Shown here piece after piece: positions 56,058-64,000 of a stretch of 64,000 nucleotides of DNA (the stretch's first letter is position 1; each line of letters begins with the position of its first letter). Below the pieces are notes generated by a model, which was not told the DNA's origin, made no database searches, and saw only the letters and a list, made by a program, of their open reading frames with translations. A program made the translations under genes and the position numbers. This DNA is from Massilia sp. ZL223 (GTDB lineage: Bacteria > Pseudomonadota > Gammaproteobacteria > Burkholderiales > Burkholderiaceae_D): the NCBI RefSeq assembly GCF_018119395.1, contig NZ_JAGPWD010000018.1, positions 34,714-98,713 on the forward strand. The letters are read 5' to 3'.

Positions 56058-56597
56058 ATGTCAATCGTGGCCAAAGAGAGTAGCCAGAAGTTCGTCGCAC
56101 GCAATCGCGCGCCGCGCGTGCAGATCGAGTACGACGTCGAAGTCTACGGTGCGCAAAAGAAGATCCAGCTGCCGTTCGTGATGGGCGTCATGGCCGACCT
56201 GTCCGGGCAGCCGGCAAGTCCGCTGCCGCCGGTCGCCGATCGCAAGTTCCTGGAGATCGACATCGACAATTTCGACGATCGCATGAAGGCGATGAAACCG
56301 CGCGTCGCGATGCAGGTGCCGAACACACTGACCAAGGAGGGCAATCTCGCGGTCGAGATGGTCTTCGAGAGCATGGAGGACTTCACGCCGGCAGCCATCG
56401 CAAAGAAGGTCGGAGCGCTCAACCAGCTGCTCGAGGCGCGCACCCAGCTGTCCAACCTGCTCACCTACATGGACGGCAAATCCGGCGCCGAAGACCTGAT
56501 TGCCAAGCTGCTCGCCGACCGTGGCCTCATGCAGGCCCTGGCCTCGGCGCCAAAGCCCCAGGACGCCGACGAACAGAGTGGAGAACACCATGGCTGA
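56058..56597 (+). CDS. tssB: Type VI secretion sheath small subunit TssB
   Basis: A 179-residue protein (MSIVAKESSQKFVARNRAPRVQIEYDVE) with the family segments QLPFVMGVMADLSGQP and FLEIDIDNFDDRMKAMKPR. TssB and TssC form the contractile sheath. It overlaps tssC by 8 bases. The gene lies 79 bases after tssA. Confidence 0.96.
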   Translation: MSIVAKESSQKFVARNRAPRVQIEYDVEVYGAQKKIQLPFVMGVMADLSGQPASPLPPVADRKFLEIDIDNFDDRMKAMKPRVAMQVPNTLTKEGNLAVEMVFESMEDFTPAAIAKKVGALNQLLEARTQLSNLLTYMDGKSGAEDLIAKLLADRGLMQALASAPKPQDADEQSGEHHG

Positions 56598-58077
56598 ACT
56601 ACAGGAACGTACCGAACAACAAGGCGGCGCGCTCGAACTGAGCGATTTCGGCAGCCTGCTGCAGAAGGAATTCAAGCCGCAGTCGGACAAGGCCAAGGAC
56701 TCGGTCGAGAAGGCCATCCGCACGCTTGCGGAGCAGGCTCTCCACGATACCAAGCTGATTCCTGGAGATGTCCTCGTGACGATCGAGAAAATGATCGCCG
56801 CGCTAGATGAAAAACTGAGCGAGCAGATCAACGTGATCCTGCACGCTCCCGAGTTCCAGGCCCTCGAGTCCGCGTGGCGCGGCCTGCACTACCTCGTCAA
56901 CAACACCGAGACGGACGAGATGCTGAAGATCCGTGTCCTGAACATCTCGAAGAAGGAACTGGGCAAGACACTCAAGAAATACGAAGGGAAGGCCTGGGAC
57001 CAGAGCCCGATCTTCAAGAAGATCTACGAAGAGGAGTTCGGCCAGTTCGGCGGGAAGCCCTACGGCGCGATCGTGGGGGACTATTATTTCGACAACAGCG
57101 CCCCTGACGTCGAGCTCCTGGCGTCGATGGCCCAGGTCGCGGCCGCCGCCCATGCGCCATTCATCGCGGGGGCCGCGCCTTCCGTGATGCTGATGGAGTC
57201 GTGGCAGGAACTGGCCAACCCGCGCGACCTCACCAAGCTGTTCCAGACCCCGGAGCACGCCGACTGGAATGCCTTCCGGGAGTCGGAGGATTCGCGCTAT
57301 GTTGCCCTGGCCATGCCGCGCTTCCTGGCGCGCCGGCCCTACGGCGCCAAGACCGACCCGGTCGAAGCCTTCGATTTCGAGGAGAACACCTCCGCTGCCG
57401 GCAGCAAGAACTACACCTGGGCCAACGCCGCCTACGCCATGGCGGCCAACATCAACCGCTCGTTCAAGGAGTATGGCTGGTGTTCGCGCATCCGCGGCAT
57501 CGAATCGGGCGGCGCCGTCGAAGGCCTGCCGGTCCATACCTTCCCGACCGACGACGGCGGCGTCGACATGCAGTGCCCGACCGAGATCGCGATCTCCGAC
57601 CGGCGCGAGGCGGAACTGGCCGCCAATGGCTTCATGCCGCTCGTGCACAAGAAGAACACCAACTTCGGCGCCTTCATCGGCGCCCAGTCGGTGCACAAGC
57701 CGGCCGAGTACGAGGATCCGGACGCCACCGCGAACGCCAACCTGGCGGCGCGCCTGCCTTACCTGTTCGCCACCACCCGCTTCGCGCACTACCTGAAATG
57801 CATCGTGCGCGACAAACTCGGCTCGTTCAAGGAAAAGGACGACATGCAGCGCTGGCTGACCAAATGGATCATGCAGTACGTCGACGGCGACCCGGCCACC
57901 TCGAGCGAATCCGTCAAGGCGAAGAAGCCGCTGGCGGCCGCCGAGGTCGTTCTCGATGAGGTCGAGGGCAATCCCGGCTATTACACGTCCAAGTTCTTCC
58001 TGCGGCCGCACTACCAGCTGGAAGGATTGACCGTGTCGTTGCGCCTCGTGTCCAGGCTGCCGTCGGCGAAGGCCTGA
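56590..58077 (+). CDS. tssC: Type VI secretion sheath large subunit TssC
   Basis: A 495-residue protein from ATG 56590 (MAELQERTEQQGGALELSDF). Family segments include EFQALESAWRGLHYLVNNTE, GDYYFDN and FLARRPYGAKTDPVEAFDFEE. It forms the outer sheath with TssB and is unfolded by ClpV after contraction. Normal length. Confidence 0.97.
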   Translation: MAELQERTEQQGGALELSDFGSLLQKEFKPQSDKAKDSVEKAIRTLAEQALHDTKLIPGDVLVTIEKMIAALDEKLSEQINVILHAPEFQALESAWRGLHYLVNNTETDEMLKIRVLNISKKELGKTLKKYEGKAWDQSPIFKKIYEEEFGQFGGKPYGAIVGDYYFDNSAPDVELLASMAQVAAAAHAPFIAGAAPSVMLMESWQELANPRDLTKLFQTPEHADWNAFRESEDSRYVALAMPRFLARRPYGAKTDPVEAFDFEENTSAAGSKNYTWANAAYAMAANINRSFKEYGWCSRIRGIESGGAVEGLPVHTFPTDDGGVDMQCPTEIAISDRREAELAANGFMPLVHKKNTNFGAFIGAQSVHKPAEYEDPDATANANLAARLPYLFATTRFAHYLKCIVRDKLGSFKEKDDMQRWLTKWIMQYVDGDPATSSESVKAKKPLAAAEVVLDEVEGNPGYYTSKFFLRPHYQLEGLTVSLRLVSRLPSAKA

Positions 58078-58176
58078 GGCCAGTATCCATATGCCGAGCG
58101 GGCGGGCGGGCCGTTCGCGAGCGGGGATGTACAACCATGCCGGGCCGATCGGCCGCGGCGATAACAGGAGAGTGAC

Positions 58177-58665
58177 ATGGCATTAGATATGTTCATCGAC
58201 ATGGGCGCCATCAAGGGCGAGTCGCGCGACAAGGAAAACAAGGAAAAGATCGACATCCTTGCGTGGAGCTGGGGCATGAGCCAGTCGGGGACCACCCACA
58301 CCGGCGGCGGCGGCGGCGCCGGCAAGGCCAACTTCCAGGACCTGTCCTTCACCAAGTACATCGACAGTTCGTCGAACGCCTTGATGAACGCCCTGGCCAA
58401 GGGCAGCCACCTGCCCAAGGTCACGCTCATGGTGCGCAAGGCCGGGGAGGGGCAGCAGAAGTACATCGGCATCACCATGGAAGAGGTGCTGGTGACCTCG
58501 ATCTCCACCGGGGGCAGCGGCGGCGAGGACCGGCTGACCGAGAACGTCACCCTCAATTTCGCGAAAGTGACGTTCGGCTACACGCCACAGGACAGCAAGG
58601 GGACGGTCGCCGGGGAGAAGTCCTTTACCTGGAATATCGCTGAGAACCACGGCAACGTGGCCTGA
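58177..58665 (+). CDS. hcp: Hcp tube protein
   Basis: A 162-residue Hcp1-family protein (MALDMFIDMGAIKGESRD, then ILAWSWGMSQSG). Its hexamers stack as the inner tube of the T6SS. GGAGAG precedes the start. A long hairpin directly follows the stop codon. Confidence 0.96.
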   Translation: MALDMFIDMGAIKGESRDKENKEKIDILAWSWGMSQSGTTHTGGGGGAGKANFQDLSFTKYIDSSSNALMNALAKGSHLPKVTLMVRKAGEGQQKYIGITMEEVLVTSISTGGSGGEDRLTENVTLNFAKVTFGYTPQDSKGTVAGEKSFTWNIAENHGNVA

Positions 58666-58666
58666 G

Positions 58667-58730
58667 TCCGGCAGCTTGCCGGCGCCAGCCTCTCCGTCTG
58701 CGGGAGGGCCGGTGCCGGCAAGCTGCCGGA
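58667..58730 (+). promoter_or_regulatory. Long hairpin between hcp and tagJ
   Basis: A perfect 17-base arm at 58667-58683 (TCCGGCAGCTTGCCGGC) pairs with 58714-58730, and an inner stem (CCTCTCCG with CGGGAGG) extends it. There is no T-run. Such structures after hcp could stabilise hcp RNA and lower downstream expression. Confidence 0.75.
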
Positions 58731-58771
58731 GGCATCCATCCATACGCCGCCACGCGGCGGGGAGCACTTGA

Positions 58772-59593
58772 ATGCTTGCGCAACAGCTCGTTCGTGAAGG
58801 GAAGCTTGAGGCAGCACTGGCTGCGCTGCAGGAGGCGGTGCGCAAGGATGCGGCCGACGCCAGGCTGCGCATCTTCCTGTTCCAGTTGCTGGCCGTCATG
58901 GGCCAGTGGAGCAGGGCCTTGACCCAGCTGAACGTGGTGGCCGAGCTCGATGTGGCGGCCCTGCCCATGGTGCAGACCTACCGCCCGGCGATCCAGTGCG
59001 AAGCCTTGCGCGCCGAGATCTTCGCGGGCAAGCGCGCGCCGGTCATCTTCGGCGAGCCGCAGCCGTGGCTGGCCCAGCTGATCGACGCCCTCAGCTATGA
59101 AGCTGCGCAGCCGGAGCGGGCGGCACAGGCGCGCGAGCAGGCACTGGCCGCAGCCCCGGCATCGCCCGGCAGCATCGACGGCCAGCCGTTCACCTGGCTG
59201 GCCGACGCCGACATGCGCCTGGGCCCGGTGCTGGAAGCGATCGTCAACGGCCGCTATTTCTGGATTCCCTTGTGCCGGATCGCCAGTGTCGAGCTCGAGC
59301 CGCCGTCTGACTTGCGCGATATCGTCTGGACCGCGGCCACCTTTACCTGGACCAACGGGGCCACCACCGTGGGCCTGATCCCGACCCGCTACAGCGTCAC
59401 CCCGGCCGTCGCCGACGGCGAACTGCTGATGGCGCGGCGCACCGATTGGGTGGACGAGGTGCCGCGCGGCCAGCGCTTGCTGGTGAGCGATGCCGGCGAC
59501 CATCCTTTGATGGACACCCGCCGGATCGTGCTGGACGCGGTGCCGGGCGCCGAACTTCCCGCCGGCGGCGGCGACGCGGTGAACAATGGCTGA
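58772..59593 (+). CDS. tagJ: T6SS accessory protein TagJ (ImpE family)
   Basis: A 273-residue protein: TPR-like N-terminus (MLAQQLVREGKLEAALAALQEAVRKDAADARLR, to about 120) and a beta-rich C-terminal domain (about 150-265; FTWTNGATTVGLIPTRYSV). ImpE/TagJ proteins bind TssB and ClpV in some T6SS types. It overlaps tssE by 8 bases. Confidence 0.92.
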   Translation: MLAQQLVREGKLEAALAALQEAVRKDAADARLRIFLFQLLAVMGQWSRALTQLNVVAELDVAALPMVQTYRPAIQCEALRAEIFAGKRAPVIFGEPQPWLAQLIDALSYEAAQPERAAQAREQALAAAPASPGSIDGQPFTWLADADMRLGPVLEAIVNGRYFWIPLCRIASVELEPPSDLRDIVWTAATFTWTNGATTVGLIPTRYSVTPAVADGELLMARRTDWVDEVPRGQRLLVSDAGDHPLMDTRRIVLDAVPGAELPAGGGDAVNNG

Positions 59594-60098
59594 CCTGGCG
59601 CCCTGCGAGCGGCTCCAGCCCTCGCTGCTCGACCGCCTGACCGACGACGAGCCGGACAGCGAGTCGGAATCGCGTGAACGCCGGGTGCTGTCCCTGCGCG
59701 CGCTGCGCAACTGCGTCTTGCGCGACCTGGCCTGGCTGTTCAACACGACTTGCCTGCTGTTGGCAGCCGACGCTCCGAGGCTCCCGCACGTCGCCAGCTC
59801 GGTGCTGAATTACGGACTGCCCGACCTGTCCGGCAACTCGATCGCGAACCTCAACCTGTCCCGGCTCGAGCGTGCGATCCGCCAGGCGATCTGGGACTTC
59901 GAGCCGCGCCTGATCCGTTCGACGGTGTCGGTCCGGGCCCTGCCCGCGGACAGCGCCGGGCATAACAAGATCAGCTTCGAGATCGAAGCGGACATGTGGG
60001 CCCAGCCTTATCCCGAACGCCTGTACCTCAGGACGGAACTCGACCTGGAGCACGGCAGCGTCACCCTGGCCGAGACCGGCGCCAGGAGCCTGGCATGA
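59586..60098 (+). CDS. tssE: T6SS baseplate protein TssE (gp25-like)
   Basis: A 170-residue protein with the gp25 lysozyme-like fold segments: SLRALRNCVLRDLAWLFNT, VASSVLNYGLPDLSGNS and FEPRLIRSTVSV. It forms part of the baseplate wedge. The stop overlaps the tssF start as ATGA. Confidence 0.95.
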   Translation: MADLAPCERLQPSLLDRLTDDEPDSESESRERRVLSLRALRNCVLRDLAWLFNTTCLLLAADAPRLPHVASSVLNYGLPDLSGNSIANLNLSRLERAIRQAIWDFEPRLIRSTVSVRALPADSAGHNKISFEIEADMWAQPYPERLYLRTELDLEHGSVTLAETGARSLA

Positions 60099-61963
60099 AC
60101 CCGCGCTTCCTGCGCTACTACAGCCAGGAGCTCCAGCACCTGCGCGAGATGGGCGGCGAATTCGCCCAGGACTATCCCAAGATCGCCGGCAGGCTGGGAC
60201 TCGGCAGCTTCGAATGCGCGGATCCCTACGTCGAGCGCTTGCTGGAGGGCTTCAGTTTCCTTGCCGCGCGGGTCCAGATGAAGATCGACGCCGAATTCCC
60301 GCGCTTTACCCAGCACCTGACGGAGCTGGTGTATCCCCAAATCCTGGCGCCGACGCCGTCGATGGCGGTGGCGCAGCTGCAGCCGGACTTGAGCAATCCG
60401 GCGCTCCAGAAGGGCTTCGTCATCGAGCGCGGCAGCGCCATGCGCAGCGTCCTCGGCAAGGACGACAACACCGCCTGCGAGTACCGCAGCGCTCACTCGC
60501 TGACGCTCTGGCCGGTCGAGCTGGCGGAAGCCAGGTTCTTCACCATCGGCGGCGCGCAGGCCGGCCTTGCCCTGCCGCCTGCGGTCAAGGCCGGCATCCG
60601 GCTGCGCCTGCGCACCACGGCCGCGGCCTTCCGCGACCTGCCGCTGGACCGGCTCTGTCTCTACCTGCGCGGCGCCGACGCGCTGCCGCTCAGGCTCTAC
60701 GAAATCCTGTTGGGCAGCGTCGAAGGCGTGCTGGTGACCCCGGTGGGGCGCCCCATCGGCTGGCACGCCATGTTGCCGCGCGACGCGCTGCGGGCGCGCG
60801 GCTTCGCCCAGGAGGATGCGCTGCTACCTGCCGATGGCCGCAGTTTCTCGGGCTACCGGCTGCTGCAGGAGTATTTCGCCTTCCCGCAGCGCTTCCAGTT
60901 CGTCGACCTGTGCGGACTGCAGGCGGGGCTGCGCCACTGCCCGGACAAGGAGATCGAGATCACGATCCTCCTTAACCGCGGCGATCCTCAGCTTGAGAAA
61001 ACCGTCGATACCGTGCACTTCGCGCTGCACTGCACCCCGGTCGTCAACCTGTTCGAGCGCCGGGCGGACCGCATCAACCTGTCCGGCGACCAGCTCGAGT
61101 ACCACGTGCTGGTCGACCGCACCCGGCCGATGGACTATGAGGTCTTCCAGGTATCCTCGGTCACCGGCTACGGCAGCGGTCCGGGCGCCGAGCAGGCCTT
61201 CCGGCCTTTCTACACGGCCCGCGATCTCGGGGTCCCCGACCGGGACCAGGCCTACTACCAGATCCGGCGCGAGCCGAGGCTGCTGTCGCAACGCCAGCGC
61301 CAGGCCGGGCCGCGTTCGAGCTATGTAGGCAGCGAAACCTTCATTTCCATCGTCGACGCGGCCAACGCGCCGCACAGCACGGAGCTGCGCCAGCTGGGAC
61401 TGACGGTATGGTGCACCAACCGCGACCTTCCGTTGACCATGCCGACCGGCGCCGGCAAGACCGACTTCCTGCTCGAGGCCGGGGCGCCGGTCAGTGCGGT
61501 GCGCTGCGTCGCCGGGCCCAGTGCGCCGCGTCCTTCGTTCGCGGAAGGCGCCGTCGCCTGGCGCCTGCTGAACCACCTTTCGCTGAACTACCTGTCGCTG
61601 CTCGACACCGATCCGCAACAGGGCGCCGCAGCCATGCGCGAAATGCTGGCGCTGTATTGCCATCCTGGCGATGTGTACGCCCAGCGCCAGGTGGAGGGCT
61701 TGCGGTCGATCTCGTCGAAGGCGGTCACGCGGCGCATGCCGTCGCCGGGGCCGATCACCTTCGGACGCGGCATCGAAGTCAGCGTCTTGCTCGACGACGC
61801 CGCCTTCGAGGGCGCGGGGGCATTCCTGCTGGGAGCCGTGCTGGCGGAGTTCCTTGCGGAGTACGTGTCGTTCAACTCGTTCACCGAAACGGTGATCAAT
61901 ACGCTCGGGCGCGGCGCGATCATGCGTTGGCCAGCCAGGGGAGGTACATGCGCGATCCTGTAG
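60095..61963 (+). CDS. tssF: T6SS baseplate protein TssF
   Basis: A 622-residue VasA/ImpG protein from ATG 60095 (MNPRFLRYYSQELQHLREMGGEFAQDYPKIA, the family signature). TVDTVHFALHCTPVVNLFERRADRI is also typical. TssE, TssF, TssG and TssK make the baseplate. It overlaps tssG by 16 bases. Confidence 0.96.
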   Translation: MNPRFLRYYSQELQHLREMGGEFAQDYPKIAGRLGLGSFECADPYVERLLEGFSFLAARVQMKIDAEFPRFTQHLTELVYPQILAPTPSMAVAQLQPDLSNPALQKGFVIERGSAMRSVLGKDDNTACEYRSAHSLTLWPVELAEARFFTIGGAQAGLALPPAVKAGIRLRLRTTAAAFRDLPLDRLCLYLRGADALPLRLYEILLGSVEGVLVTPVGRPIGWHAMLPRDALRARGFAQEDALLPADGRSFSGYRLLQEYFAFPQRFQFVDLCGLQAGLRHCPDKEIEITILLNRGDPQLEKTVDTVHFALHCTPVVNLFERRADRINLSGDQLEYHVLVDRTRPMDYEVFQVSSVTGYGSGPGAEQAFRPFYTARDLGVPDRDQAYYQIRREPRLLSQRQRQAGPRSSYVGSETFISIVDAANAPHSTELRQLGLTVWCTNRDLPLTMPTGAGKTDFLLEAGAPVSAVRCVAGPSAPRPSFAEGAVAWRLLNHLSLNYLSLLDTDPQQGAAAMREMLALYCHPGDVYAQRQVEGLRSISSKAVTRRMPSPGPITFGRGIEVSVLLDDAAFEGAGAFLLGAVLAEFLAEYVSFNSFTETVINTLGRGAIMRWPARGGTCAIL

Positions 61964-62964
61964 CGCTCGACGCCGAGCTGGAGCGGCGGGTGGCCGACAT
62001 GGACTTCTTCCAAGTGCTGCGGCTGATCGAGAACGCCCGCCCGGACTTGCCGCGCATCGGCGCTTCCTTGCGGCCGCGCGAGGATGCCGTGCGGCTCGGA
62101 CAGGATCCCGGTCTGGCTTTCCACCCGGCCGCCTTGGGCGGATACCGGCGTGCCGGTGGGAAGAGCCGCGCGCGCCTGGCGGTGAACTTCCTCGGCCTGC
62201 TCGGCGCGAACGGACCCTTGCCCCGCCATCTCACCGAATACGTGCGCGACAGGCTGCGCCATGCGGGCGATCCCACCCTGCAGGCCTTCCTCGATGTCTT
62301 CCACCACAGGATGCTGTGCCTGTTCTACCGCGCGCGCGCCAGCGCGGAGCCGGTCATCAGCCTCGACCGGCAAGACGGCGACCGCTATTCCGTCTTTGTC
62401 GGGAGCCTGTTCGGCATTGGTTCTCCCGGCCTGCGCGATCGCGACGAGATCGGGGACTTCGCCAAGCTGCACTTCGCCGGCCTGCTGGCCAACCGGGCGC
62501 GCCCGGCCTCGGGCCTGGCCAGCATCCTGCGCGAATACTTCCGGCTTCCCGTTCGCATCGAACAGTTCGCCGGGCACTGGATGAGGCTTCCGGACACCAT
62601 CCTGAGCCGCATCGGCGCCTCCGAACGGGACAACCGCCTGGGACGCTCGATGGTGCTGGGCTGCCGGGCCTGGGATTGCCAGAACCGGTTCAGGATCGTG
62701 ATCGGCCCGCTCGGCTACCAGGACTACCAGCGCTTCCTGCCCGGCGGAAGCAGCCTGAAACGGCTGCTGGCCTGGATCCGGATGTATTGCGGGCTGGCGC
62801 TCGACTGGGAGGTTCAGCTGGTCCTGAAGAAGACCGAGGTACCGCCGCTGCGCTTGGGCGGGCCGGCCAGGCTTGGATGGAGCACCTGGGTGGCCGGCGC
62901 CGCGCCGCTGCGCGACCCCGACCAGTTGCGGATCAGCCGCAGCGTCATCGAATCCCAACCTTGA
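61948..62964 (+). CDS. tssG: T6SS baseplate protein TssG
   Basis: A 338-residue VasB/ImpH protein from ATG 61948 (MRDPVALDAELERRVADMDFFQVLRLIE), within the end of tssF; GGGGAGG lies just upstream. Segments NFLGLLGANGPLPRHLTEYV and FHHRMLCLFYRAR are diagnostic. Normal length. Confidence 0.95.
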   Translation: MRDPVALDAELERRVADMDFFQVLRLIENARPDLPRIGASLRPREDAVRLGQDPGLAFHPAALGGYRRAGGKSRARLAVNFLGLLGANGPLPRHLTEYVRDRLRHAGDPTLQAFLDVFHHRMLCLFYRARASAEPVISLDRQDGDRYSVFVGSLFGIGSPGLRDRDEIGDFAKLHFAGLLANRARPASGLASILREYFRLPVRIEQFAGHWMRLPDTILSRIGASERDNRLGRSMVLGCRAWDCQNRFRIVIGPLGYQDYQRFLPGGSSLKRLLAWIRMYCGLALDWEVQLVLKKTEVPPLRLGGPARLGWSTWVAGAAPLRDPDQLRISRSVIESQP

Positions 62965-62976
62965 GGAAGGACGATC

Positions 62977-64000
62977 ATGGCCGACATCAGCCGTGTTGCG
63001 TTGTTTGGAAAGCTGAACAGCCTGTGCTACCGGGCGATCGAGAGCGCCACCGTATTCTGCAAGCTGCGCGGCAACCCCTATGTCGAGGTGGCGCACTGGC
63101 TGCACCAGCTGCTGCAACTGCCCGATTCCGACCTGGGCCGAATCGTGAAACAGTACGATCTGGATGCCGCAGCCCTGGCGCGCGACCTGGTGGCGGCGCT
63201 CGATCGCTTGCCGCGCGGCGCCGCTTCGGTCAGCGACCTGTCCTCGCAGCTGGAGGAAACGGTCGAGCGCGCCTGGGTGTACGGCACGCTGATGTTCGGG
63301 GAAACACAGATCCGCTCGGGCCACCTGGTGGTCGGGATGCTCAAATCGACCGGCCTGCGCAATGCCTTGTACGGGATCTCGAAGCAGTTCGAGCACATCA
63401 GGCTGGAAGACCTGTGCGAAAACTTCGCCAGGCTGCTGGGCGCGTCGCCCGAGGCGCAGATGGCGGCCACGGACGGCTACACCGGAGGCGGGGCGGCGCC
63501 CGGCGAGGCCAGCGGGGCCATCGCGCCGGCCGCGATGGGGAAGCAGGAGGCATTGAAGAAATTCACGGTCGACCTGACCGAGCAGGCCAGGAGCGGCAAG
63601 ATGGACCCGATCGTCGGGCGCGACGACGAGATCCGCCAGATGGTGGACATCCTGATGCGGCGGCGCCAGAACAATCCGATCATGATCGGCGAGGCGGGCG
63701 TCGGCAAGACCGCCGTGGTCGAAGGATTCGCCCAGCGCATCGCGCGCGGCGACGTGCCGCCAATGCTCAAGGACGTCGAGCTGCGCGCGCTCGACGTCGG
63801 CCTGCTGCAGGCCGGGGCCAGCATGAAGGGCGAATTCGAGCAGCGCCTGCGCTCCGTCATCGACGAGGTGCAGGCCAGCAGCCGGCCGGTCATCCTGTTC
63901 ATCGACGAGACCCACACCCTGGTCGGCGCCCGCGGGGCCCCCCCCCCCCCGCGCCCCCCCCCGCCCTGGGCGGGGGGGGGGGGGGGGACCGGGGGCGCGG
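62977..64000 (+). CDS. tssH: T6SS ATPase TssH (ClpV), N-terminal part
   Basis: About 318 reliable residues. MADISRVALFGKLNSLCYRAIE begins the Clp N-domain; the first AAA+ domain has Walker A GEAGVGKTAVVEG and Walker B PVILFIDE. TssH disassembles contracted sheaths. The frame stays open to the window end, but the sequence after about 63931 is homopolymer-rich and diverges from the expected LVGAGG motif, so residues there are not trustworthy. The rest of the gene lies outside the window. Confidence 0.93.
   Translation, partial: MADISRVALFGKLNSLCYRAIESATVFCKLRGNPYVEVAHWLHQLLQLPDSDLGRIVKQYDLDAAALARDLVAALDRLPRGAASVSDLSSQLEETVERAWVYGTLMFGETQIRSGHLVVGMLKSTGLRNALYGISKQFEHIRLEDLCENFARLLGASPEAQMAATDGYTGGGAAPGEASGAIAPAAMGKQEALKKFTVDLTEQARSGKMDPIVGRDDEIRQMVDILMRRRQNNPIMIGEAGVGKTAVVEGFAQRIARGDVPPMLKDVELRALDVGLLQAGASMKGEFEQRLRSVIDEVQASSRPVILFIDETHTLVGARGAPPPPRPPPPWAGGGGGTGGA
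63931..64000. other. Low-quality homopolymer tail
   Basis: Runs of C (from 63938) and G fill the last 70 bases. The conserved Clp sequence after LVGA is replaced by Arg-Gly-Ala-Pro repeats. This looks like a contig-end sequencing artefact. Confidence 0.85.

Overview
The window is high-GC chromosomal DNA from a betaproteobacterium, most likely Oxalobacteraceae (Massilia, Duganella or Janthinobacterium type). Reasons: the bamA-ompH-lpxD-fabZ-lpxA-lpxB-rnhB order, the divergent ppsR/ppsA pair, the smpB/ratA/rnfH arrangement, a JDVT-CTERM sorting system (to my recollection named from Janthinobacterium/Duganella-type proteins), and the protein sequences overall. This assignment comes from gene order and sequence character, not from a database search.

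Layout. 1-6.5 kb: conserved envelope operon (bamA 3' end, ompH/skp, lpxD, fabZ, lpxA, lpxB, rnhB, TrmH-type rRNA methyltransferase). 6.6-10.8 kb: c-di-GMP signalling, with a REC-EAL protein, four 60-bp palindromes, a GAF-GGDEF-EAL protein and an H-NOX nitric oxide sensor. 11-16.9 kb: ppsR, divergent ppsA, NfeD and SPFH membrane proteins, an SDR. 16.9-20.5 kb: Fur-type divergent iron uptake unit (TonB receptor, PepSY protein, small membrane protein). 20.6-26 kb: polyphosphate metabolism (Ppx/GppA, SixA, Ppk) plus a serine beta-lactamase-like lipoprotein. 26-33.3 kb: housekeeping genes (lepB, Bcr/CflA transporter, smpB, ratA, rnfH, guaB, guaA). 33.3-42.4 kb: an unknown protein, a second FtsZ-like protein, a sugar transporter with an unusual extra loop next to a GH20 hexosaminidase, and an OsmC-YcaO fusion.

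42.4-54 kb is the accessory-looking part: seven leftward genes apparently forming one transcription unit. They encode a two-CxxCH lipoprotein, an OmpA-type lipoprotein, a 1250-residue one-CxxCH/PKD/choice-of-anchor-D surface protein ending in a JDVT-CTERM-like signal, its probable CPBP sorting protease (translationally coupled), a porin, a membrane Ser/Thr kinase and a small nuclease-like protein. This is the best candidate for an undescribed system.

54-64 kb: an 880-bp AT-richer gap, then a type VI secretion cluster reading right (tssA, tssB, tssC, hcp, tagJ, tssE, tssF, tssG, tssH). tssH is cut by the window end, and the last ~70 bases are homopolymer-rich and unreliable. I found no tRNA, rRNA, IS element, prophage or CRISPR array.
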